From positions 1-24,132 of the IMG/VR virus record IMGVR_UViG_3300027868_000030: 24,132 nucleotides of DNA, one strand, 5' to 3'. The notes below the pieces were generated by a model, which was not told where the DNA came from, searched no databases, and saw only the letters and a program-made list of their open reading frames with translations. This document shows positions 6,833-12,793 of this stretch, one piece after another. The first letter of the stretch is position 1. The number at the start of each line of letters is the position of its first letter. A program made the translations under genes and the position numbers. This DNA comes from a virus.

Positions 6833-6896
6833 AAATTGCAGGAGTTTTGCAATTTCATGAGCAAACTGAGTAAAAATTGCAGGAGTTTTGCAATTT
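6800..6896 (+). repeat. 41-bp tandem repeat array, 2.4 copies, with alternating inverted words
   Basis: Two identical 41-bp units start at 6800 and 6841, and the first 15 bases of a third start at 6882. Inside each unit TGCAATTT and its reverse complement AAATTGCA flank an 18-base spacer, so the array presents five copies of one 8-bp word in alternating orientation (6807, 6833, 6848, 6874, 6889). It lies between an HNH stub and the initiator gene. Candidate roles are initiator binding sites (iterons), operators or a recombination scar. Confidence 0.85.
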
Positions 6897-6970
6897 TTTG
6901 TGGGTTAGATGAATTTCTAACACGTTTTTAAACAAAAGCGTCATTGATGGAAAAAGATAGAGAGGCAAGG

Positions 6971-7714
6971 ATGCCAAAACGATTCACGATAACTGAAAAA
7001 TGGGAAGATCGTTGGTTCTGGTCTCTCAAACCAAATGAAAAACTTCTATGGAATTATCTGTGTGATAAATGTGATTTAGCTGGTTTTTGGGAGGTTAATA
7101 TTGAGCTTGCCGCTGTTCAAACGAAGATAACAAAGAGGGGCATTGAAGGGGCATTGAAGGGGCTTAGTAGGGGCTACTTAGAAAGTGGAAAATATCTATG
7201 GCTAAGAAATTTTATCTACCATCAAGGTAACTACCCACTCAATCCAAAAAATAATGCTCATAAACATATAATTGCTTTAATAAGTAGGCACTGTGATTTT
7301 GATGTAGATTTCTACGAGGAGTTAGACAAAACAGGAAGCCCCAAGGTAGGGGCTAGTCAATCTATTTTAGGGGCTAATCAGGGGCTAATTAGCCCCATAG
7401 GTATAAGTAAAGGTAAAGGTAAAGGTAAAGGTAAAGGTAATAAGGGGGGGTGGGGGGGGGAAATCCCATCATACAAACTTAAAGATTTTCTGGATGCTGG
7501 TATTCTTGTTGGTCTTACAGTAGCTGAATCAGAAGCATGTTTTGATTACTACAAAGGTGAGCAATTTCTTTTTGGATCCGGCAGGTCGGTTATGAACGCC
7601 GCTGATGCTTGCAAGCGTTGGCGCAATAATAGGCAATATTTCACAAAACAAGGCAAACAAAAAGAATCTGTCGCAGATCATGTAGAACAACTCAAAGCAG
7701 AGGGAAGATTATGA
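6971..7714 (+). CDS. Phage replication initiator-like protein (DnaD/replisome-organiser type)
   Basis: The N-terminal 100 residues have the pattern of phage replisome organisers: EKWEDRWFWSLKPNEKLLW followed by YLCDKCDLAGFWEV, a winged-helix-like DNA-binding domain. These proteins bind the phage origin and recruit helicase loader and helicase. A low-complexity linker with a KG repeat follows, then a C-terminal domain (DYYKGEQFLF, WRNNRQYF) as in DnaD-like proteins. The start at 6971 is chosen because GAGAGG (6960-6965) precedes it by 5 bases; in-frame ATG 6947 and TTG 6944 lack such a site. Its DNA is more AT-rich than its neighbours, yet holds G-runs, palindromes and hexamer repeats that look like a nested origin. 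It overlaps the next gene by 4 bases. Confidence 0.75.
   Translation: MPKRFTITEKWEDRWFWSLKPNEKLLWNYLCDKCDLAGFWEVNIELAAVQTKITKRGIEGALKGLSRGYLESGKYLWLRNFIYHQGNYPLNPKNNAHKHIIALISRHCDFDVDFYEELDKTGSPKVGASQSILGANQGLISPIGISKGKGKGKGKGNKGGWGGEIPSYKLKDFLDAGILVGLTVAESEACFDYYKGEQFLFGSGRSVMNAADACKRWRNNRQYFTKQGKQKESVADHVEQLKAEGRL
7137..7173 (+). other. Perfectly periodic G-quadruplex motif
   Basis: Four runs of GGGG start at 7137, 7148, 7159 and 7170, separated by three 7-base spacers, so the period is exactly 11 bp. The first two spacers are identical (CATTGAA). This fits the standard sequence rule for an intramolecular G-quadruplex on the + strand, which is also the non-template strand of the initiator gene. 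Confidence 0.7.
7337..7460 (+). repeat. Dyad, hexamer and G-tract cluster inside the initiator gene (candidate origin)
   Basis: In order: AGCCCC-N6-GGGGCT (7337-7354), a GGGGCTAATC half site at 7370, the perfect 16-bp palindrome GGGGCTAATTAGCCCC (7381-7396), five tandem AGGTAA hexamers (7411-7440), then G7-T-G9 (7444-7460). GGGGCTA occurs four times between 7170 and 7387. Nested iteron clusters in the initiator gene are known from lambda-type origins (ori within gene O). The assignment here is inference from that layout; low-complexity linker drift is the alternative. Confidence 0.5.
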
Positions 7715-8322
7715 ATGATTTACAAGCTGTTGAGCTAATTGAGGATGTATTCAGAGTGCACTGGCCGAACTGGAATTTCCCATTAGAGGAGGCGGCGGTC
7801 TGGGTAAAGGAACTACGCAGATATGACTATGACCGGGCAAAGACGGCGATAAATACTTTCTATATGGCCCAGACAAAACAAGGTAAGCCGCCGCCGGCCT
7901 CCCTTAAAGCGGCATTGCGGAATTCCATAGAGCGGAAGGACCAAAAAGAAGGTGAACTCACGGGGCCGTTGTTTGGAATCAAACGTGCCGATGGTCGTCT
8001 GCGATGGCATAAATTTACCGGCAATCTCAATATGGCCCAACAGGATATTGAGGCAATGGCCTTAAAATTCTGTCGCTACGCCAACCTGTTAGAGACCGGC
8101 CATTACATCGAGTATTACTCGACGGATACAGAGGACAAAGGCTACTATGGAGAGGAAGGGTGTACGATAACACAACGTTGCAGGCAAGCCCGAGACAAAG
8201 CCTTTGCCGACATTCTTAATGGCCCGGACACCAAGATAAAACGATGGTTGCAGAGATACCTGACAAAGAAATACAAGGCCGAAGACGGAGCACAGCAGAT
8301 CGGGGAATTATTGAAGATATGA
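7711..8322 (+). CDS. Probable helicase loader / G39P-like replication protein
   Basis: The 203-residue protein starts at ATG 7711, overlapping the initiator stop (ATGA). Its N-terminal 70 residues follow the pattern of small phage helicase-loader proteins: an amphipathic helix, PNWNFPLEEAAVWVKELR, then YDYDRAKTAINTF and a PPPASLKAAL turn. The C-terminal part is basic and helical and may contact the helicase or DNA. Loaders of this kind bind the replicative helicase and the origin protein. No DnaB-type helicase or primase is seen in the window, so the phage would use the host helicase. The match is by pattern only. Confidence 0.5.
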   Translation: MNDLQAVELIEDVFRVHWPNWNFPLEEAAVWVKELRRYDYDRAKTAINTFYMAQTKQGKPPPASLKAALRNSIERKDQKEGELTGPLFGIKRADGRLRWHKFTGNLNMAQQDIEAMALKFCRYANLLETGHYIEYYSTDTEDKGYYGEEGCTITQRCRQARDKAFADILNGPDTKIKRWLQRYLTKKYKAEDGAQQIGELLKI

Positions 8323-8334
8323 AAGGGAGAACTA

Positions 8335-8655
8335 ATGTATGAACTTACACTAAAAGAAGCGTGGGAACTATGCCATCAGATGTGGAACGACCTGCCAGAC
8401 CCACTGCCGGAAGGCTTCGATATTATGGAATTCAAGGAAATGTGGGTTGAAGGCGAAGGCTACGGAAATGTAATTGAAGGCTGTTTTTTCTGCGAATACA
8501 GCAAACAGCAAGTATCTGATTGTGGCTCCTGCCCCGGCTGTCTAATTGACCCCGCATTTAGCTGCATAAATACCGATTATGATTATGAAGTAAACCCTCT
8601 CGCCTTCCGTGACAAAATCAACGAGCTATACCTAAAATTTAAGAAGCAACTATGA
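8335..8655 (+). CDS. Cys-rich hypothetical protein, 106 aa
   Basis: ATG 8335 follows AGGGAG by a good spacing. The acidic N-terminal half (WNDLPDPLPEGFDI) is followed by a cysteine cluster, CFFC then CGSCPGC and one further Cys, that could bind a zinc ion or an iron-sulfur cluster. It overlaps the next Cys-cluster gene by 4 bases, so both are probably made together. I do not recognise a family. Related small proteins with such clusters occur in phage accessory regions without known function. Confidence 0.6.
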   Translation: MYELTLKEAWELCHQMWNDLPDPLPEGFDIMEFKEMWVEGEGYGNVIEGCFFCEYSKQQVSDCGSCPGCLIDPAFSCINTDYDYEVNPLAFRDKINELYLKFKKQL

Positions 8656-8930
8656 GTGAATTCAAATGTAAACGCTGTGGTTTGTGCTGTGTGTCGGTCG
8701 GTTCGACATTCTGGGCTCACGGCGACTTCGAGCAGTGGCCGGAACTAAAGAGGCAGGCGGAAACTGTAGAGTTGAGTGGTGACGATGCTATGCCTTGTCA
8801 AATGCTGTGGATAACTAACGGCATGGCTTGGTGTATGATCGAATTAAGATATGGCCGCGAAGCGAAGCCGCAAGTCTGCCGCGAACATCCCGACGGCGAG
8901 AAGTGCCAACATGAGAAGCAATTTGAATAA
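8652..8930 (+). CDS. YkgJ-family cysteine cluster protein
   Basis: The N-terminus FKCKRCGLCC is the hallmark CxxCGxCC motif of the YkgJ (zinc- or iron-chelating) family, and further cysteines follow in MPCQM, WCMIE, PQVCREHP and KCQHE, giving the family's usual total. YkgJ proteins are thought to bind metal or an iron-sulfur cluster; their role is not settled. At 92 residues it is near the short end of the family. Translation is coupled to the gene before it (ATGA overlap). A role in phage biology cannot be derived from the sequence. Confidence 0.75.
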   Translation: MSEFKCKRCGLCCVSVGSTFWAHGDFEQWPELKRQAETVELSGDDAMPCQMLWITNGMAWCMIELRYGREAKPQVCREHPDGEKCQHEKQFE

Positions 8931-8981
8931 TCAATAGTAAATAATCAATAATCAATAATCATTTGTAAAACGCGGTGACTG
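8931..8981 (+). repeat. AT-rich gap with TAATCAATA repeats
   Basis: The gap holds ATAGTAAATA followed by tandem AATAATC-type units (about 8935-8962). The word ATAGTAAATA also occurs in gaps near 421-430 and 10913-10922, and TAAATAATCAAT recurs near 10931. No terminator is visible. It may be a leftover of slippage or a binding site shared between operons. Confidence 0.4.
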
Positions 8982-9440
8982 ATGGCTGATTACGAATTGA
9001 TAATCTTAGGCGAGCCGAAGGCACAGAAGCGACACAGGCACACCGGCAGGGACGGTGCCGGCAATCCCCTGAAGTTCGTGCGTACATACGACCCATCGGC
9101 CACAGACAAACAGAACTTGCACGATGTAGTCCAGAGACAAGCCCCCGCCAAGCCGTTGTTGGGGCCGTTGCGAGTCGATTGTCATTTCTACTTCGGCCAC
9201 TTGAAGGGCCACTATGGTTCCGGCAAAAACGCAGGCAACCTCAAAGCCTCGGCGCCGTTGTGGAAAAATACAAAACCAGACCGTGACAACTTAGACAAGT
9301 TCGTTCTGGATGCAATTACAGGCGTATTCTTCCTGAATGATTCGCAGGTATGCGATGGCCGAATAATAAAAAAATACTCGGAACGACCGAGAATGGAAAT
9401 ATTTATCACACAATTAAGAAAGGAGGTGGCACGATTATGA
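8982..9440 (+). CDS. rusA: RusA-family Holliday junction resolvase
   Basis: The 152-residue protein has the RusA layout: GEPKAQKRHRHT near the N-terminus (as in the family's GxPxxKxRPR strand) and the catalytic block KPDRDNLDKFVLDAITG with acidic residues Asp100, Asp102, Asp105 and Asp110, followed by DSQVCDGRIIKKY and a terminal strand. RusA is a dimeric metal-dependent endonuclease that cuts Holliday junctions and branched replication intermediates before packaging. Length is slightly above E. coli RusA (120). It acts with the recombination genes upstream. The ribosome-binding site is weak. Confidence 0.88.
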   Translation: MADYELIILGEPKAQKRHRHTGRDGAGNPLKFVRTYDPSATDKQNLHDVVQRQAPAKPLLGPLRVDCHFYFGHLKGHYGSGKNAGNLKASAPLWKNTKPDRDNLDKFVLDAITGVFFLNDSQVCDGRIIKKYSERPRMEIFITQLRKEVARL

Positions 9441-9560
9441 AATAAGCACCTGCGGCGGCGGGGACGGCTCGTGAATAAAAAATAAGTTTCCACCACCGGC
9501 TTATCGACGGATAGTTCCCGCCTCCATGATTTTAATATCGAGAATTTAGGAGATTAGAAA

Positions 9561-9665
9561 ATGAACCGGGCTCAAGGATGGACGTTGGCATGTGTTGTAG
9601 GACTTGTTATGTGGGTCTTTATTTTTCGGGGCATTGTCGCCTTGATTAAGTGTGTTACGGAATAG
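9561..9665 (+). CDS. 34-aa single-span membrane protein
   Basis: AGGAG (9548-9552) lies 8 bases before ATG 9561, and the frame ends at TAG 9665. The peptide is almost all one transmembrane helix (LACVVGLVMWVFIF, then GIVALI) with a short polar N-terminus and a small C-terminal tail. It is just upstream of a lipoprotein gene. A membrane peptide plus lipoprotein pair recalls spanins or superinfection-exclusion proteins, but it is shorter than known inner-membrane spanins, so I leave the function open. Confidence 0.55.
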   Translation: MNRAQGWTLACVVGLVMWVFIFRGIVALIKCVTE

Positions 9666-9687
9666 GTATTGGAAAAGGAGAAAAAAG

Positions 9688-10020
9688 ATGTTGAAGAAAA
9701 CGGTACAGCCCTTAATGATTCTTAGTCTGTGTTGTATACTACTGACTTCCGGCTGCTGGCAGCAGCAGAACCCAAGAGCGGATTTAGTTGCATCGCAGAA
9801 GGTATTCACGGCGACGGTCAAGTCGATAACGGCCCTTGTCGAGGCCGACAGGGTCAATGACGATGAACTCAAAGAGATAAGCATATACATCGGTCTCGGG
9901 CAGGATTACCTCCAGCAGTGGGCAGAAGCGGTCAAGTCGATAACGGCCCTTGTCGAGTCATTCCAGATCGTTCTAAACAAATTAATCGAATATCAGATAT
10001 TGGAAGGCGGTGACTTATGA
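9688..10020 (+). CDS. Lipoprotein, 110 aa
   Basis: AAAAGGAG (9673-9680) fixes the start at ATG 9688, not at the earlier in-frame ATG. The N-terminus is a lipoprotein signal peptide: basic MLKK, hydrophobic core LMILSLCCILL, lipobox LTSGC, with the acylated cysteine near residue 23. The mature part is helical and contains VKSITALVE twice, 38 residues apart. It would sit in a membrane facing the periplasm or outside. It could be an outer-membrane spanin, a superinfection-exclusion lipoprotein or another accessory gene; the sequence does not decide. It overlaps the next gene by 4 bases. Confidence 0.7.
   Translation: MLKKTVQPLMILSLCCILLTSGCWQQQNPRADLVASQKVFTATVKSITALVEADRVNDDELKEISIYIGLGQDYLQQWAEAVKSITALVESFQIVLNKLIEYQILEGGDL
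9816..9957 (+). repeat. 28-bp perfect direct repeat inside the lipoprotein gene
   Basis: The same 28 bases occur at 9816-9843 and 9930-9957, offset by 114 bp (38 codons), and encode VKSITALVE in frame each time. The intervening codons differ. Perfect identity suggests a recent duplication or gene conversion. Confidence 0.9.
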
Positions 10021-10229
10021 ACTTGCAAACACTTCTTTTGGTAGAGAGTCTTTCAAAGCTCGGATTTGATATATTCAAGGAGCTCGTTGTTCTGGTTGGT
10101 CGTGTCAAAGCCGGCGAAACAATTACCGATGAAGAAATCGAGCAGGGAAGTCTGCGCGTGAATGATTCCGTGGCGAAGTTTAACGATACCGTTAAGAAGA
10201 AGCTCGAACCAACGCCGGACGAAACGTAG
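10017..10229 (+). CDS. Small helical hypothetical protein, 70 aa
   Basis: ATG 10017 overlaps the lipoprotein stop by 4 bases. The 70-residue product starts with a hydrophobic amphipathic helix (LQTLLLVESLSKLGFDIF) followed by KELVVLVGRV, then an acidic and a charged segment. It has no clear signal peptide or membrane span. Coupling to the lipoprotein gene suggests a shared role, possibly at the membrane. No family is recognised. Confidence 0.6.
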   Translation: MNLQTLLLVESLSKLGFDIFKELVVLVGRVKAGETITDEEIEQGSLRVNDSVAKFNDTVKKKLEPTPDET

Positions 10230-10271
10230 GTATTAACATTAGTAGTCGGCCGGCCTCCTTCATACACGCCA

Positions 10272-10916
10272 ATGCCGGGCAGGGTCAAGGGAAAAATGGC
10301 ACCAAGCGCCAGACATATAGAATTACAGGAAATGGCTGAACGGTGGATTAAAAATCGTTCTTTCAAGATGCGTGGAATTTCGGAAGCTAATTGCGTAGGT
10401 TATTTAGCTGATTTTGTGGCTATCGCCGGGATGCACGATGCTGAACACGGAAGATATGCGCGTTTCTCCGGGCTTAAAAAAAAGACAATGAGTCATTGGT
10501 ACGTATGCGTATTTGAAGTCAAAGTATCGCGTTCGGACTTTCTACATACCTTCAACGGCAAGGACACACCGCACGCAAAAGCAAGAATGGAGCCGGTCGG
10601 CACGGCCCATTGGGTCGTAGCTGATAAGGGCGTTTGCAAGCCCCAAGAATTACCCGACTTCTGGGGACTTCTGACGCCCTACGGCCAGGGCCTAACAGAA
10701 TTAAAAATGCCGAGACTAAATGTTTTGCCGGACAGCAGCATCCATGCGATGGCATTTGATATGTTGTGGTTGACTATGAATTTCAGAGCGAGGCAATATG
10801 ATCGATATATAAAAATGCACGAAGCCATAAAAAGTCTGAACGCAGCAATCGTTGACGGAAGACCGGGGGGAGAATTGATTAGGCTTTCCAGCGAGGCTTT
10901 AAGGGCTTGCCAATAG
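10272..10916 (+). CDS. MmcB-like PD-(D/E)XK nuclease-fold protein
   Basis: The protein shows the PD-(D/E)XK core as found in MmcB-type DNA repair proteins: Asp47 in YLADFVAI, and Glu82-x-Lys84 in FEVKVSRSDF, followed by AHWVVADKGV and KPQELPDFWGLL, a typical MmcB ending of the core. This fold cuts or binds DNA with magnesium. A helical tail follows. The frame opens at ATG 10272, which has no good ribosome-binding site; ATG 10296, preceded by AAGGGA, is a possible start and would remove eight residues without touching the core. It lies among accessory genes, so it may act in repair or attack host DNA. Confidence 0.7.
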   Translation: MPGRVKGKMAPSARHIELQEMAERWIKNRSFKMRGISEANCVGYLADFVAIAGMHDAEHGRYARFSGLKKKTMSHWYVCVFEVKVSRSDFLHTFNGKDTPHAKARMEPVGTAHWVVADKGVCKPQELPDFWGLLTPYGQGLTELKMPRLNVLPDSSIHAMAFDMLWLTMNFRARQYDRYIKMHEAIKSLNAAIVDGRPGGELIRLSSEALRACQ

Positions 10917-10957
10917 TAAATAGGAAATAATAAATAATCAATTACAAAGAATGAGCT

Positions 10958-11227
10958 ATGAGTAATTTACTGGAGAAACTGGCTGCGATTACACCACAGC
11001 GCCCGATTGAGGAGGTCGCGGCCGAATGTGAAGTAGTTTTTGCGGATCGTGCTATGGACAGTATCGGGGCCACTGTTTCCGAGGACCCATTTCACGATGC
11101 GTTGGTTTACGCGCGAAATAAAAAACAAAAAGCCCTATTTGTAATAGGTCAATACTTTTCAATCGTCTATCCCGATGCGAGGTGGATGCGAGGTTTGAGA
11201 TTGTATCAACAATATATTAATCATTAA
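10958..11227 (+). CDS. Hypothetical protein, 89 aa
   Basis: This 89-residue protein has no recognisable motif. It is slightly acidic in its first half and ends in an aromatic- and Arg-rich segment (FSIVYPDARWMRGLRLYQQY). The start at 10958 has a weak ribosome-binding site. It follows an AT-rich gap with the ATAGTAAATA word. Codon use is like its neighbours, which supports it being real. Confidence 0.5.
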   Translation: MSNLLEKLAAITPQRPIEEVAAECEVVFADRAMDSIGATVSEDPFHDALVYARNKKQKALFVIGQYFSIVYPDARWMRGLRLYQQYINH

Positions 11228-11243
11228 TCATTAGGAGTTAATC

Positions 11244-11555
11244 GTGGGAAGGAAACCGCAAGACAAAGACACTGTAAAGACAATAGAACGATTACACAAG
11301 AGAATCGAGAATCTTACAAAGGCCAATACCCGCGATTTGCAGGAAATGGCCGAGCGCGGCAAGGACCTGGTCAAGCTCGCAAATATCATAAGGGGCTGCG
11401 AAGATATTATCGAGCAGTCTGTTTACGAGAAGCTCATTGATGTCGTGAAGAAATTCGAGGAACGTTGCTATGTGACACGAAGGAAGAGAATTAAGAAAGG
11501 AAATCAGAATGAGAACAGTAATAATAAGAAAATTGATGAAGATCAAAGCCTGTAA
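11244..11555 (+). CDS. Coiled-coil hypothetical protein, 103 aa
   Basis: GTG 11244 is the likely start, with AGGAG (11232-11236) 7 bases upstream. The product is highly charged and helical, with heptad-like spacing over about residues 10-75 (RLHKRIENLTKAN, KDLVKLANIIRG, YEKLIDVVKKFEE), and a basic, then Asn-rich tail. It overlaps the next gene by 47 bases in another frame. No function is recognised. Confidence 0.55.
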   Translation: MGRKPQDKDTVKTIERLHKRIENLTKANTRDLQEMAERGKDLVKLANIIRGCEDIIEQSVYEKLIDVVKKFEERCYVTRRKRIKKGNQNENSNNKKIDEDQSL

Positions 11556-12060
11556 GAAGGCGGTAAGCTATGCCAGGCAGCAACCGAACTGGCAGGCTGC
11601 ATGGGATAAATGCGAGAGAGGGGATTGGATGCTCTGGCTATTGGGTAAATTATCGGGACCATCGGAAAGCAAGAGCAGGAAAAAACTTGTATTAACCACT
11701 TGTAAATGTGCGCGTCTATCTTTGAAATACATTCCAAAAAAAGAAAAGAGGCCATTGGTAGCGATTGAAACGGCGGAAAAATGGGCTCGGGGAGAAGAGA
11801 CGCTCGGTAATGTCAAACTCGCCGCCGATGCCGCCTATGCCGCCGCCGATGCCGCCGATGCCGCCGCCTATGCCTCCTATGCCGAAGCCGCCGCCCATGC
11901 CGCCTATGCCGATGCCGCCGATGCCGCCTATGCAGCCGCCTATGCAGCCGATGCCTCCTATGCCGATGCCGCCGATGCCGCCGAACGAGAGAAAACATTA
12001 AAACAGTTATCTGTGATAGTGAAGAAGATGTATCCCAAAGCGCCGAAATTAATGGATTAA
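11509..12060 (+). CDS. Ala-rich Imm5-like protein, 183 aa
   Basis: The N-terminal half has the pattern seen in proteins annotated as putative immunity protein (Imm5-like): a helix with ACKKAVSYAR, WDKCERGDWMLWLLGKL, a cysteine-bearing helix TTCKCARLSL, and IETAEKWARGEETLG. The second half (about residues 103-160) is a run of ADAAYA-type repeats coded by GCC, GAT and TAT triplets, an all-helical Ala-rich repeat, and then a short basic end. Imm5 was proposed as an immunity family in toxin systems, but many copies are in phages with no toxin nearby, as here. AAAGGAAA precedes ATG 11509. The repeat DNA creates long open shadow frames on both strands. Confidence 0.65.
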   Translation: MRTVIIRKLMKIKACKKAVSYARQQPNWQAAWDKCERGDWMLWLLGKLSGPSESKSRKKLVLTTCKCARLSLKYIPKKEKRPLVAIETAEKWARGEETLGNVKLAADAAYAAADAADAAAYASYAEAAAHAAYADAADAAYAAAYAADASYADAADAAEREKTLKQLSVIVKKMYPKAPKLMD

Positions 12061-12071
12061 GGGCAGCAACA

Positions 12072-12479
12072 ATGCCACGGAAGGACAGGAAAATAACGGA
12101 TACCGATAGGGGATGGTATCGCCTGGGCCTGCTCGAAAACGTACAGGCTATAAAGGCGGCGTATGCCCGTGGCTGGCAGGAGGGCTGGCAGGAGGGCCGG
12201 CAGGAAGCCGTAAAGCAGCTCGAAAATCGCATCGAAAAGGTGTGCGCGACAAATCACCAGCTCCTAATTGAAATGCTGCGGCTCGGCCGAGATGAACCGT
12301 TGGTAGGCGTACTGCTCACTTACGACTTTGCCAATTTACTGATTCAGCGGCTACGCAAATTCGACAAGAACTCATGGCACGCCTCAAGGCTAAAACATTA
12401 CATTAACAATGCCGATGCCGCGTGGTGCGAGGCGCTTGAGAATTTAGAGGATGAACTCAAAAGGGCAGGGGAGGAATAG
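12072..12479 (+). CDS. Hypothetical protein with WQEG repeat, 135 aa
   Basis: ATG 12072 follows AAGGG by about 8 bases. After a basic N-terminus (PRKDRKITDTDRGWYRLG) the protein has WQEGWQEGRQEA, coded by a 12-bp unit repeated three times near 12172-12207, which leads into a heptad-like helix. The C-terminal half is helical. No family is recognised. It is the last + strand gene before the minus-strand gene and the late region. Confidence 0.55.
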   Translation: MPRKDRKITDTDRGWYRLGLLENVQAIKAAYARGWQEGWQEGRQEAVKQLENRIEKVCATNHQLLIEMLRLGRDEPLVGVLLTYDFANLLIQRLRKFDKNSWHASRLKHYINNADAAWCEALENLEDELKRAGEE

Positions 12480-12553
12480 GGCTTGGTGAGATTCGTCACG
12501 TCCTTTCTAAGCCTCTAAATTGGCCGCTATTCAATCCCAAGTCGCCGCTTATA

Positions 12554-12793
12554 TCATGGATACCAACGGTTGATATTCTGTTCGAGCCAGTCACATTCAC
12601 GCTCTAAATGAGAAGGGCTTACGCCAGATTCACCACCGATAAATCCATCTTCTTGGATGTTGTTCAAACATCTCCTTAAACTACTTAGGCGTCGGCGTTC
12701 CGATTCAGTGAATGGCTGATTTGCTCTCTTAACTTTGAACTGTTTGGCGCGAATTATATTTGACAGTTCTCGGATTCGTTTTAAAGTTGCCAT
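12554..12793 (-). CDS. Small basic helical protein on the opposite strand, 79 aa
   Basis: Reading leftward from 12793, this gene has an AGGA site just before its start and encodes a basic, helical protein (KRIRELSNIIRAKQFKVKRA, SERRRLSSLRRCLNN) with a Trp-rich C-terminus. It is the only apparently intact gene on the minus strand in the window. A helical, basic protein placed against the late region might be a regulator, but no helix-turn-helix is clear. It converges with the gene ending at 12479. Confidence 0.5.
   Translation of the reverse strand: MATLKRIRELSNIIRAKQFKVKRANQPFTESERRRLSSLRRCLNNIQEDGFIGGESGVSPSHLERECDWLEQNINRWYP

Noticed and set aside
6800-6896. CRISPR array
   Set aside because: The 41-bp units are contiguous with no unique spacers and only 2.4 copies, and no cas gene is near.
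9457-9522. Terminator after rusA
   Set aside because: GGCGGGGAC and GTTCCCGCC can pair, but the loop is 48 bases and no T-run follows.
11765-12001. Pro-Met repeat protein on the + strand and a His-Arg repeat protein on the minus strand
   Set aside because: Both are frame shadows of the GCC-GAT-TAT repeats in the Ala-rich gene.
12480-12553. Bidirectional terminator between convergent genes
   Set aside because: GGCTT and AAGCC with a small GTGA/TCAC stem can be drawn, but there is no T-run and the pairing is poor.
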